64,000 nt of DNA, taken from the NCBI GenBank assembly GCA_900176545.1, contig FWXP01000003.1:186001-250000 (forward strand), written 5' to 3'. Positions 42,570 to 50,373 of the stretch are shown here, piece after piece; the stretch's first letter is position 1; each line of letters starts with the position of its first letter. A model generated the notes under the pieces. The model saw only the letters and a program-made list of their open reading frames with translations. It made no database searches and was not told the DNA's origin. Source of the stretch: Oscillospiraceae bacterium (GTDB taxonomy: Bacteria; Bacillota; Clostridia; Saccharofermentanales; Saccharofermentanaceae). The position numbers were made by a program, and so were the translations under genes.

Positions 42570-43307
42570 ATGCGTAACTTGATAGACGTCTTGCTCGATC
42601 AGCGGGCACACAAGATCGACGGAAGCATCTATAACAAGCTTCAGGTCGATTTTGCATTTAATTCCAACAGGATCGAAGGCAGTCATCTTACTCATGATCA
42701 GACCCGGTATATCTTCGAGACGAGGAGTGTTAACGGAGACAACATCAGGGTAGATGATGTTATTGAGACGGTAAATCATTTTCGCTGTCTTGATCATATC
42801 CTTGATACTTACGACGAAGACCTGACGGAAGATTACATCAAAGATCTTCACAGGATATTGAAGAGCGGTACCGTAAGTTCAGGATCCGTTGAGGCGGTTG
42901 TCGGAGAATATAAGAAATATGCAAATGAAGTTGCTGATATTAGGACTTCTTTGCCTGAGAAGGTATCTTCTGACATGAAGGATCTTATCGGTTCCTATGA
43001 GGGGCATACCAATGATCTTGAAGGCATAGTTACGTTCCATGTATCTTTTGAGAAGATACATCCTTTCTATGACGGTAACGGCCGCGTGGGAAGACTTATT
43101 ATGTTCAAGGAATGCCTGCGCAATAAGATATTGCCTTTTATCGTTAATGATCAGGATAAACTCTTCTACTATATGGGGCTTAAAGAATGGCAGACGGAAG
43201 GGAAGACCAGACGTTTGATGGAGACGGTCCGTTTGATGCAAGATGATATGGAATCCGTTCTTCGCTACTTCGATATAGAGATCCCCTCGAGAGGAGAAGA
43301 ACAGTAA
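42570..43307 (+). CDS. Fic-domain protein with N-terminal inhibitory helix
   Basis: Probable AMP-transferase of 245 residues. The Fic signature is IHPFYDGNGRVGRLIMF, with catalytic His and intact GNGR loop. An N-terminal SNRIEG (residues 31-36 in FNSNRIEGSH) matches the inhibitory motif (S/T)xxxE(G/N), which places it in the self-inhibited class. VVGEYKKYANEV is a typical flap. Starts four bases after the glmS stop. Targets unknown; no antitoxin gene is adjacent, consistent with the built-in inhibitory helix. Confidence 0.85.
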   Translation: MRNLIDVLLDQRAHKIDGSIYNKLQVDFAFNSNRIEGSHLTHDQTRYIFETRSVNGDNIRVDDVIETVNHFRCLDHILDTYDEDLTEDYIKDLHRILKSGTVSSGSVEAVVGEYKKYANEVADIRTSLPEKVSSDMKDLIGSYEGHTNDLEGIVTFHVSFEKIHPFYDGNGRVGRLIMFKECLRNKILPFIVNDQDKLFYYMGLKEWQTEGKTRRLMETVRLMQDDMESVLRYFDIEIPSRGEEQ

Positions 43308-43316
43308 GTATATCTC

Positions 43317-43345
43317 TTGTCAGGAAACAGCAAATCGAGTATAAT
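43317..43345 (+). promoter_or_regulatory. Promoter of tRNA-Val
   Basis: TTGTCA (43317-43322), exact 17-base spacer and TATAAT (43340-43345), 17 bases before the mature tRNA. Confidence 0.75.
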
Positions 43346-43362
43346 AGCCTTCGTTGACTCAC

Positions 43363-43439
43363 GGATGATTAGCTCAGCTGGTTAGAGTACCTGCTTGACG
43401 TGCAGGGGGTCACAGGTTCGAGTCCTGTATCATCCACCA
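43363..43439 (+). tRNA. tRNA-Val (GAC)
   Basis: Complete cloverleaf of 77 nt. Acceptor GGATGAT pairs with ATCATCC; D-arm GCTCAGCTGGTTAGAGT; anticodon stem CCTGC/GCAGG with loop TTGACGT, so the anticodon is GAC (valine GUC); T-arm ACAGGTTCGAGTCCTGT; CCA is encoded. Confidence 0.95.
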
Positions 43440-43444
43440 CTTAT

Positions 43445-43478
43445 CCTCCGAACTCTTGATCGGGTTCGGAGGTTTTTT
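43445..43478 (+). terminator. Terminator after tRNA-Val
   Basis: CCTCCGAAC and GTTCGGAGG form a 9-bp stem followed by TTTTTT. Confidence 0.9.
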
Positions 43479-43530
43479 ATTGTCCGGAAAATCGTTCTGA
43501 GATCTTATGTCACCTCCGGTATGGATAAAT

Positions 43531-43597
43531 TGAGAATAATTATCAATTTTGTATTGACAGCAGGAAGCTGCTTTGGTAAAAATGAGAATGATTCTCA
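43531..43597 (+). promoter_or_regulatory. Promoter flanked by two Fur-type boxes upstream of the G3E GTPases
   Basis: Promoter: TTGACA (43554-43559), 17 bases, TAAAAA (43577-43582). TGAGAATAATTATCA (43531-43545) lies upstream of the -35, and TGAGAATGATTCTCA (43583-43597), a perfect 7-1-7 palindrome, covers the start of transcription. Both match the Firmicutes Fur box TGATAATNATTATCA better than Zur (TCGTAATNATTACGA) or PerR sites. Repression by metal-bound Fur is the expected effect. Confidence 0.75.
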
Positions 43598-43617
43598 AAA
43601 GTTCGGAGGCACAAGCG

Positions 43618-44736
43618 ATGAAGATACAGAAAAGAAAACCGGTTACTATGATCACGGGATACTTAGGTTCAGGTAAGACTACCGTTCTTAATGAACTCCT
43701 TAAGAGCCAGACGGGAGAGAGGCTGGCGATCATCGTAAATGATCTTGGCAGTATCAATATCGACGCATCGGTCATTAAAAAAAACAGTGTTGTCGAAGCA
43801 GAAGCCAAGATGATCGAGATGACTAACGGATGCATCTGCTGCACTTTACAGGAAGCATTCATGGAGCAGATCGAGAGATTATCCGCTGACGATAACGTAG
43901 ATAAGATAATTGTTGAAGCATCAGGTGTCAGTAATCCCGCGGCTATTGCATACGGATTCTTAAGCTATCAGAAGCAAAGGGGCGACAGCGGTGTTTATCT
44001 TGATTCGATAGTTACTGTAGCAGATGCTGACAGACTCTATAACGAATTTATCGAGGATATAAAGGGAACAGACGGAGAGAGGTCAGAAGATCCCGATATC
44101 CTGAATCTGGTAATGGACCAGATCGAGTTCTGCAATATCGTTCTCTTAAGTAAGTGCGACCTTCTTTGCCGTAAGCAGATAGCAGAGCTTAAGGACGTAA
44201 TAAGGACATTCCAGAACGAAGCCGAGATATATGAGACCGTGTATGGAGAGATAGATCCTGAGAAGATATTCAGCGGCAAGAAGTTCGACTACGATAAAGT
44301 AAGGAATTCTTCCGCGCTTCAAAGAGCTATGGACAGGGAAGAGCAGATGGAGGAGCTCTATGAGGACGATTACGGTATAACGTCTTTTTCCTTCAGAGAT
44401 CCCAGGCCTTTTGACTACGATAAGTTTATCGATCTTATAAGCTACAGATTCCCTGAAGAACTCATAAGAGGCAAGGGTTATATGTGGTTCAAGAACGACG
44501 ATGTACATGTGCATCTCTTCGAGCAGGCAGGAAGGAACTCGTCTGTAACGGAAGTATCCAATTGGGTGGCATCCATGCCTAAGGAAGAGCAGGATGCAGT
44601 ATTTGCCGAATTCCCTGAGATAAAGCAGGAGTGGCACGAGAAGTATGGTGACAGATTGAACCAGCTTGTGTTCATAGGCAAAGGTTATAACAAGGATGAA
44701 TTCGTAAAAGACCTTAAGGCGTGTCTTGTTGACTGA
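43618..44736 (+). CDS. G3E-family GTPase (COG0523/CobW), CXCC type
   Basis: Metal-chaperone GTPase, 372 residues. Walker A is GYLGSGKTTVLNELL, followed by VNDLGSINID; the CXCC metal site is NGCICC; the base motif is LSKCDLLCRKQI. The C-terminal CobW_C domain spans about 280-370 (GITSFSFRDPRPFDYDKF to HLFEQAG and NQLVFIGKGYNKDEF). I use the ATG at 43618 because GGAGG is correctly spaced and the start sits just before the GTPase domain; upstream in-frame codons lie in the Fur box. COG0523 proteins deliver metals, often zinc, to client enzymes under limitation. The Fur-type boxes point to iron limitation instead, unless the local regulator reads zinc through similar boxes. Confidence 0.88.
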   Translation: MKIQKRKPVTMITGYLGSGKTTVLNELLKSQTGERLAIIVNDLGSINIDASVIKKNSVVEAEAKMIEMTNGCICCTLQEAFMEQIERLSADDNVDKIIVEASGVSNPAAIAYGFLSYQKQRGDSGVYLDSIVTVADADRLYNEFIEDIKGTDGERSEDPDILNLVMDQIEFCNIVLLSKCDLLCRKQIAELKDVIRTFQNEAEIYETVYGEIDPEKIFSGKKFDYDKVRNSSALQRAMDREEQMEELYEDDYGITSFSFRDPRPFDYDKFIDLISYRFPEELIRGKGYMWFKNDDVHVHLFEQAGRNSSVTEVSNWVASMPKEEQDAVFAEFPEIKQEWHEKYGDRLNQLVFIGKGYNKDEFVKDLKACLVD

Positions 44737-45668
44737 TGGTACCCGTATATATCCTTACCGGGTTCATAGATGCCGGTAAGACGACAGCTGCAAAAGACCT
44801 GATATATGAGATGCAAAAAGAAGACTATAAGAAGACGCTTCTTCTAGTCTGTGAGCAGGGCGAAGAGGAATACGACTATCAGGGACTTCGGGATATTGGA
44901 GTAACTCTTAAGTACGTAGAGAATGAGTCTGATATGCAGGAAGATCTGATCCTCGATCTGGAACTTGAAGTAAGGCCTGAGAGGATTATCGTCGAATATA
45001 ACGGTATGTGGAATATCGATCGTCCCAAGGTAATATGGGATCCTGAGCAGATTCTGGAGATAATGATAATAGATACGTCTTCGTTTGATATGTATCTTAC
45101 TAATCTCAAAGCTATGATCGCAGATAAGATCCGTTCCGCAGACCTTATAATATTCGGAAGATGCGAAGGGGCTGAAGATAAGCTTTCCATGTACAGACGA
45201 AGTGCCAGAGCTCTTAATCGCAATGCGAATATCGTATTCAGGAATGAAGACGGTGAGATAAGGTTCGATCCGGCAGCACATCTTCCTTATGATATTGATT
45301 CTGATGTGATAGAGATCGACGACGATACTTACGCGGCTTTCTATATTGATTCTATGGAGAATCCCGATCGTTATACAGGAAAAGAAATCAGATTCAGCGG
45401 TATTATACTTAATTCAAAGAATAACGGGGAGCACTCTTTTATAGTCGGCAGGATAGCAATTACCTGCTGCTCGGAGGATATGACCGTATTCGGATTCATA
45501 TGTGATACCGAAGAGGAGAATCCTTATATCACGGATGAATGGGTGGATATTACCTGCATTATGCAGAAGGAGTATTCGGAGAAGTACGAGATATGGCATC
45601 CGGTATGTAAAGTTAAGACCATGAGACCTTCTTCGGAAGAACACAAAAAGATCATCAATGTAACGTGA
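44736..45668 (+). CDS. CobW-like GTPase domain fused to a YcgQ-like (DUF1980/TIGR03943) domain
   Basis: A 310-residue protein overlapping the upstream GTPase gene by one base (TGATG). The N-terminal part (about 1-185) has Walker A GFIDAGKTTAAKDL and the G3E strand order (IIVEYNGMWNID, IIDTSSFDMYL) but no CXCC motif. The C-terminal part (about 200-300) matches the C-terminal domain of YcgQ proteins: RYTGKEIRFSGIILN, HSFIVGRIAITCCSEDMTVFGFICD and DEWVDITC. YcgQ normally pairs with the permease-like YcgR and COG0523 GTPases in zinc-linked loci; here it is attached to a GTPase instead. The CC pair may bind metal. Function inferred as metal handling. Confidence 0.75.
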   Translation: MVPVYILTGFIDAGKTTAAKDLIYEMQKEDYKKTLLLVCEQGEEEYDYQGLRDIGVTLKYVENESDMQEDLILDLELEVRPERIIVEYNGMWNIDRPKVIWDPEQILEIMIIDTSSFDMYLTNLKAMIADKIRSADLIIFGRCEGAEDKLSMYRRSARALNRNANIVFRNEDGEIRFDPAAHLPYDIDSDVIEIDDDTYAAFYIDSMENPDRYTGKEIRFSGIILNSKNNGEHSFIVGRIAITCCSEDMTVFGFICDTEEENPYITDEWVDITCIMQKEYSEKYEIWHPVCKVKTMRPSSEEHKKIINVT

Positions 45669-45729
45669 TCGATGCCTCGGTGCGGTGATACTTCTATTGT
45701 GTTATAATCCGACTTCAAGGGATCACAAG

Positions 45730-46278
45730 ATGAGAGTAGTTGTAATAAGACACGGAACAGTAGACTATACCATAAAAAAGCGCTGCAATTCGAAGGAGTA
45801 TGACGAAGATAACATCCTTTACGACAGCGCTCCTCTTAAGCCGTCTTTTACGATGACTGCTCCCGAAGGAGACTTTAAGAGCATATATGTAAGTTCGCTT
45901 CAAAGGACATACGATACGTGTAAGATCGCATTTCCGGGAAGGGAACCCGTACGCACCTGCCTTATAGATGAAGTGCCTTTGAGAGCTTTTAAGGATTCGG
46001 AACGCAGGCTTCCCTTCTGGGTGTGGGATATCGCGGGAAGGTTCCAGTGGCTGTCCGATACCAACAGGCAGGGTGATTCCAAGAGAAAGACCATAGAGCG
46101 TGCGCAGAAGTTCACGGATATGCTCATTAATAAGAATGAAGACTGCGCCGTTATCACACACGGATATTTTATGCATGTGCTTAAAGTCGTTATGAAGCGA
46201 AATGGTTTTTCTATCCGCGACAGCACGATTAAGTTCAAAAACGGGGAGCATTTCGAGGCAATATATGAAGATACGTAA
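45730..46278 (+). CDS. Histidine phosphatase family protein
   Basis: A 182-residue member of the phosphoglycerate-mutase-like superfamily. The catalytic RHG is at the N-terminus (MRVVVIRHGTVDYT), a second conserved element is YVSSLQRTYDTCKIAF, and the second catalytic His is in CAVITHGYFMHVL. Length fits small phosphatases such as PhoE/CobC-like proteins. The substrate is unknown. The ATG at 45730 begins directly at the conserved strand; the ribosome binding site (AAGGGAT) is modest. It overlaps the following GNAT gene by 14 bases. Confidence 0.82.
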   Translation: MRVVVIRHGTVDYTIKKRCNSKEYDEDNILYDSAPLKPSFTMTAPEGDFKSIYVSSLQRTYDTCKIAFPGREPVRTCLIDEVPLRAFKDSERRLPFWVWDIAGRFQWLSDTNRQGDSKRKTIERAQKFTDMLINKNEDCAVITHGYFMHVLKVVMKRNGFSIRDSTIKFKNGEHFEAIYEDT

Positions 46279-46732
46279 GATATACCCTGATGAATATGCT
46301 GTCCTTAAGGACTTTCTTTACGAAGCGATATTTATCCCGGAAGGAGTGGAACCTCCTTCAAAGGACATCGTTGAACTCCCGGAGCTGAGACTCTATTACG
46401 AGGACTTCGGTAAGGGCAGGGGAGATCATGCCATAGTCGCGGAAGAGGATGGCATGATCGTAGGTGCGGTATGGACACGCATAATGAACGACTACGGTCA
46501 TGTGGACGACGACACGCCATCATTTGCCATCTCGCTCTATAAGGAATGCAGGGGCAAGGGAACAGGGACCTGCCTCATGAAAGCTATGTTGGATCTTCTT
46601 CGACAAGAAGGATACAAGAGAGCGTCTCTGGCGGTGCAGAAAGCAAACTACGCCGTTCGTATGTACGAGAAGGTCGGCTTCAGGACGATATCCGAGAACG
46701 ACGAAGAATATATCATGGTGTGTGAGATCTGA
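46265..46732 (+). CDS. GNAT family N-acetyltransferase
   Basis: Predicted acetyl-CoA-dependent acetyltransferase, 155 residues. The fold is clear: MKIRKIYPDEYAVLKDFLYEAIF at the start, AEEDGMIVGAVWTR, the acetyl-CoA loop SLYKECRGKGTGTCLMKAML (RGKGTG), and NYAVRMYEKVGFRTI near the end. Start ATG 46265 lies within the last codons of the phosphatase gene. Its stop is three bases from the stop of the convergent lipoprotein gene. Substrate unknown. Confidence 0.85.
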   Translation: MKIRKIYPDEYAVLKDFLYEAIFIPEGVEPPSKDIVELPELRLYYEDFGKGRGDHAIVAEEDGMIVGAVWTRIMNDYGHVDDDTPSFAISLYKECRGKGTGTCLMKAMLDLLRQEGYKRASLAVQKANYAVRMYEKVGFRTISENDEEYIMVCEI

Positions 46733-46735
46733 TCC

Positions 46736-47620
46736 TTATCCGAGTTCCGCTATGCTTATGAATGCATAATTACCGATGTTCTCATCATCTTCTTCGCCGA
46801 ATATATGAGGTTCGTTATAGCAATCCTGCGTTTCTTCAAGGCATTCCTCGAATGTCTCGTCTGAATCGTCAGCTGTGTATACATACATCACTATACCGTC
46901 GTAGCCGTTGGGGACGATGAAGTATAACGTCATGTATGTGGCAGACTCGTAGTACCATGTCGATCCGTCTTCCTCTTCGATCGTTTCATTCTGAATGACT
47001 TCCGTCTCTCTGTAGGCATAGCATGAGACGGTGTAGGTCTCACCGTTGTAAACGACATCGCCCGTGATGGAATAGCTGTCGGTGTCAATCGTCAGGTCTA
47101 CGCTGGGATATGTCATCCCGGTATAGTAATCCAGAAAACAGACATCATGGTACCACCATCTTGTGCCTCGGGAACCGCCTTCCGGGACGTAAGCGCACAT
47201 CGGGAGATCCAGGACATAGTTGACCTCATATACCGTATATCCTTCCTCTTCGGCAGGGTAGTGGGTAACAACCGGTCTATAGAGCATAGCCTGATTATTG
47301 AAGATCACGGCATCCGTGACCTCAGTGGTACTTCCTGAGGTTATGAACTGATTGAAGTATGTCGTTACATTGCCGTGTGTGAAGGGGATATTATTCTCCA
47401 GCACCCACGGTGTGTCGACCGGTTCGGCATAGTAAGTCTCGAAGGTTTCGGTGACATCGACCGGGTCTGCCTCGAAGCTCGGCATCTCGTCATGTCTTCG
47501 AAGATCTCTTCGCGATGTCTCGGTGACGGTAGTCTCCGTAGTCGTACGTCTTGTACATCCGGTAAAGCTGATGTTCAGAGCCACACCAATGATAAGTAGC
47601 ATGGAAATACCTTTTTTCAT
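46736..47620 (-). CDS. Tandem lipoprotein paralogue 5 of 5 (unknown family)
   Basis: Last gene of a minus-strand array of five related lipoproteins; 294 residues. Signal peptide MKKGISMLLIIGVALNI ends at lipobox FTGC. A Thr/Arg-rich linker follows, then the domain shared by all five: PWVLENNIPFTHGNVTTYFNQF, YRPVVTHYPAEEEGYTVYE, FLDYYTGMTYP, GDVVYNGETYTV, YFIVPNGYDGIVMYVYTADDSDETFEE, and a C-terminus ending SIAELG. The ATG at 47620 is chosen because GGGGTGAT, which overlaps the stop of the previous gene, is spaced for it; a GTG at 47629 is less likely. I recognise no family; strand-rich, probably an extracellular beta domain. Confidence 0.8.
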   Translation of the reverse strand: MKKGISMLLIIGVALNISFTGCTRRTTTETTVTETSRRDLRRHDEMPSFEADPVDVTETFETYYAEPVDTPWVLENNIPFTHGNVTTYFNQFITSGSTTEVTDAVIFNNQAMLYRPVVTHYPAEEEGYTVYEVNYVLDLPMCAYVPEGGSRGTRWWYHDVCFLDYYTGMTYPSVDLTIDTDSYSITGDVVYNGETYTVSCYAYRETEVIQNETIEEEDGSTWYYESATYMTLYFIVPNGYDGIVMYVYTADDSDETFEECLEETQDCYNEPHIFGEEDDENIGNYAFISIAELG

Positions 47621-47625
47621 AAGTA

Positions 47626-48531
47626 TCACCCCAGTTCCCTAATGCTCAAGAAGGCGTAGTCGTCGAAGTTCTCGTCTTCGGCTTCTCCGAATATGTGCGG
47701 TTCTTCATAGTAGTGATCATACGGATCATCCATCTCATCGAAGGGAACGTCGGAATTGTCGGCGGTATATACGTACATGACAAGTCCGTCATATCCTGTA
47801 GGTACGATGAAGTATGTATGCACATGAGTGACGGATTCTATATTCCAGACAGTACCGCCATCTGCGGAAGTACATGTATTTGCTATCTCTTCAGTTTCTC
47901 GATATTCGTAGCGATAGACCGTGTATGTATGTCCTTCGTAAACGACATCACCTGAGACGCAGTAACTGTCAGTATTAAGACTATATACAACTTCCGGTAA
48001 TGTCATACCCGTATAGTAATCCAGGAATGCGACTTCTTCATACCACCACATCGTGGTATATGATGATCCTGCAGAATCCGGGATGAATGCGCTCATGGGC
48101 ATATCTATGGAATATTCGATATCGTAGACTGTATATCCAGGCTGTTCAGCGGGGTAGTGTCTTACTACGGGTCTGTAGAGCGTGGCGGTGTTGCCGTAGA
48201 TCTCGGTTCCTTCGATCTCCTGATTATGACCGTAGTCTGTTATGAACTGATTAAAGTATGTCGTTACATTTCCGCTGGTAAAAGGAACGTTGTTCTCCAG
48301 TACCCAGGGAGTATCTACAGGTTCTGCATAGAAAGTGTCGAATCCCTCTGTGATGTCTACGGGGTCAGGATCAAATGTAGAGACCGTCCTTCCGGAAGTC
48401 TCTTCCTCCTCATCCTCATCTTCCTCTTGTTCACGTTCTTCTCTTCGTCTGTCTCTGTCGTTATGGCCGCAGCTCATGGATGTTCCGGAGAGCATGACAA
48501 GTGCCATTAAAAGTGCAATCTTCTTTTTCAT
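47626..48531 (-). CDS. Tandem lipoprotein paralogue 4 of 5 (unknown family)
   Basis: 301 residues. Signal peptide MKKKIALLMALVMLSGT with lipobox SMSC, then a highly charged linker (RDRRREEREQEEDEDEEEE). The shared domain follows: PWVLENNVPFTSGNVTTYFNQF, YRPVVRHYPAEQPGYTVYD, FLDYYTGMTLP, GDVVYEGHTYTV, YFIVPTGYDGLVMYVYTADNSDVPFDE; it ends SIRELG. Closest in sequence to paralogue 5 (both have DPVDVTE/DPVDITE and YAEPVDTPW before the domain), suggesting the most recent duplication in the array. Start follows GAGGCGA. Confidence 0.8.
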   Translation of the reverse strand: MKKKIALLMALVMLSGTSMSCGHNDRDRRREEREQEEDEDEEEETSGRTVSTFDPDPVDITEGFDTFYAEPVDTPWVLENNVPFTSGNVTTYFNQFITDYGHNQEIEGTEIYGNTATLYRPVVRHYPAEQPGYTVYDIEYSIDMPMSAFIPDSAGSSYTTMWWYEEVAFLDYYTGMTLPEVVYSLNTDSYCVSGDVVYEGHTYTVYRYEYRETEEIANTCTSADGGTVWNIESVTHVHTYFIVPTGYDGLVMYVYTADNSDVPFDEMDDPYDHYYEEPHIFGEAEDENFDDYAFLSIRELG

Positions 48532-48545
48532 CTGTCGCCTCGATC

Positions 48546-49445
48546 TTAGCCTAATTCCGATATGCTGAGGAAAGTATAATCATCCAGATTCTCTCCGGAT
48601 TCTCCGAATACGGAAGGCGGTGTATAGAAAGGATTGTTCATAGCCTCTATCTCTTCCCATGTCCTGTAAGTATCATCAGCCGTATAAACGAACATGACGA
48701 TACCGTCGTATCCGTTGGGAACGACAAAATAACATGTCTCAGTCTCGGTGGCTTCGAATTCCCATACGTCGTTGCCGTCAGAGTCCTGGGTCGTCTCGTT
48801 GACGAGGATATCCTGCTCACGGTATTCATAATAGTAGACCGTATATGTCTCTCCGTTATAGCTAACGTCGCCTGATACACAGAAACTGTCGATATCGGAA
48901 GACATCTCGATCTTGGGATAGATAGTACCTGTGTAGTAATCGATGAATCCTACACCGTGATAGTACCAGGTGGTGTTATATCCGCTGCTGACAGGTAAGG
49001 CTATCCTTGTAGGGAAATACTCTACATAGCTGACTTCGTATATGGTATATCCGTCCTGTTCCGCGGGATAGTGTCTTACATTAGGTCTGTAGATAGTAGC
49101 AAGGTTATTATATACAGTCGTAGGTATCTGCGAACGATCCGAAGAATTGTAAAGGAACTGATTGAAATACTCATAGATATTTCCTGAAGTGAAAGGAATA
49201 TTGTTCTCCAGTACCCAGGGTGTTCCCGAATAGACCGCATTGAAATCGTCGAATTCCATGGTCACATCTACATCACTGAAGTCGTGAGAGGGCTCAAGAG
49301 GCTCATTGAAGCTTCTTCTCCTGGTAGTCTCTTCGGTCTCTTCTTCGTCTCTTCTCCTGTTCCTTCTGTTATCGTCAGAGCACGCTGTGGAGAAACATCC
49401 CAGCAGCAGTGCTGATATTAGGATCAATGCAGTAAATCTTTTCAT
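48546..49445 (-). CDS. Tandem lipoprotein paralogue 3 of 5 (unknown family)
   Basis: 299 residues. Signal peptide MKRFTALILISALLLGCF with lipobox STAC, then a mixed-charge linker (NRRNRRRDEEETEETTRRR). The shared domain has PWVLENNIPFTSGNIYEYFNQF, YRPNVRHYPAEQDGYTIYE, FIDYYTGTIYP, GDVSYNGETYTVYYYEYRE and YFVVPNGYDGIVMFVYTADD; the C-terminus is SISELG. The linker to domain transition LEPSHDFSDVDVTMEFDDF links it to paralogues 1 and 2. Start follows GAGGAGAAAG. Confidence 0.8.
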   Translation of the reverse strand: MKRFTALILISALLLGCFSTACSDDNRRNRRRDEEETEETTRRRSFNEPLEPSHDFSDVDVTMEFDDFNAVYSGTPWVLENNIPFTSGNIYEYFNQFLYNSSDRSQIPTTVYNNLATIYRPNVRHYPAEQDGYTIYEVSYVEYFPTRIALPVSSGYNTTWYYHGVGFIDYYTGTIYPKIEMSSDIDSFCVSGDVSYNGETYTVYYYEYREQDILVNETTQDSDGNDVWEFEATETETCYFVVPNGYDGIVMFVYTADDTYRTWEEIEAMNNPFYTPPSVFGESGENLDDYTFLSISELG

Positions 49446-49460
49446 ATCTTTCTCCTCATA

Positions 49461-50357
49461 TCATCCAAGCTCTGCAATGCTGATAAAAGCATAATCTTCA
49501 AGATCCTCGTCGTTTCCCGGACTTCCGAATACCGTTGCATCGGAGAATTCAGGTTCGTTCCCTCCGATGGCTTCTTCAAAGGGCTGATCAGAGTCATCTG
49601 CGATGTAGATATACATTACGATGCCGTCGTAGCCGTTAGGAACGATGAAATAGACCGTGGAATTTATTATGACCGTATCCTCCCAGATATATGTGCCGTC
49701 TTCTTCCACGACATTGCTGTCCTGATGCTCGTCCTCTCTGAATTCGTAGTATTCGACCTCGTAAGTCTGACCGTTGTAGATGACATTGCCGTATACTTTG
49801 TAACTGTCAATATCAGCGCTCATGCTGATGGTAGGATATTCGTTGCCTGTGTAATAATCCAGGAATCCGACTTCATGGTAACTCCAGAAAGTACCGTCGC
49901 TGAAGTATTGATTCGGGATAGTGATCCTGTGGGGGAAGACCTCCTGATAGGATATCTCGTAAATGGTATATCCGTCCCTGTCTGCGGGATAGTGTCTTAC
50001 TCTCGGCATATAGATAGTTGCCACATTATTGAGCTGTTCCGATTCTATCTCCGCATATCGTCCGTTTACATTGTTGACCAGGTATTGAGAATAGTAAGTA
50101 TTAACATTTCCCGTCGTGAAGGGAATGTTGTTACGAAGTACCCAGGGATCTCCTTCGTATTCAACATAGAAGTCATCGAATTCCATCGTCGTGTCAACAT
50201 TGGAAAGATCATGCTGCGGCTCAAGAGGCTCTCTTATCCTTCTTGTGGTCTCTTCCGTCTCTTCTGTTGTCTCAATGCTCCGATCGTTGGAGCATGAAGT
50301 TATTGTCCAGCAACCCGCCACCGCTGCGGCAAGTATTAAAGCGATATATCTCTTCAT
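49461..50357 (-). CDS. Tandem lipoprotein paralogue 2 of 5 (unknown family)
   Basis: 298 residues from the ATG at 50357, which starts the signal peptide MKRYIALILAAAVAGCW; an upstream in-frame start would add a hydrophilic stretch before it. Lipobox ITSC, then a Glu/Thr linker. Domain: PWVLRNNIPFTTGNVNTYYSQY, YMPRVRHYPADRDGYTIYE, FLDYYTGNEYP, GNVIYNGQTYEVEYYEFRE, YFIVPNGYDGIVMYIYIADDSDQPFEE, ending SIAELG. It shares LEPQHDLSNVDTTMEFDDF with paralogue 1. Confidence 0.8.
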   Translation of the reverse strand: MKRYIALILAAAVAGCWTITSCSNDRSIETTEETEETTRRIREPLEPQHDLSNVDTTMEFDDFYVEYEGDPWVLRNNIPFTTGNVNTYYSQYLVNNVNGRYAEIESEQLNNVATIYMPRVRHYPADRDGYTIYEISYQEVFPHRITIPNQYFSDGTFWSYHEVGFLDYYTGNEYPTISMSADIDSYKVYGNVIYNGQTYEVEYYEFREDEHQDSNVVEEDGTYIWEDTVIINSTVYFIVPNGYDGIVMYIYIADDSDQPFEEAIGGNEPEFSDATVFGSPGNDEDLEDYAFISIAELG

Positions 50358-50373
50358 ATGAACCTTATCCCCG

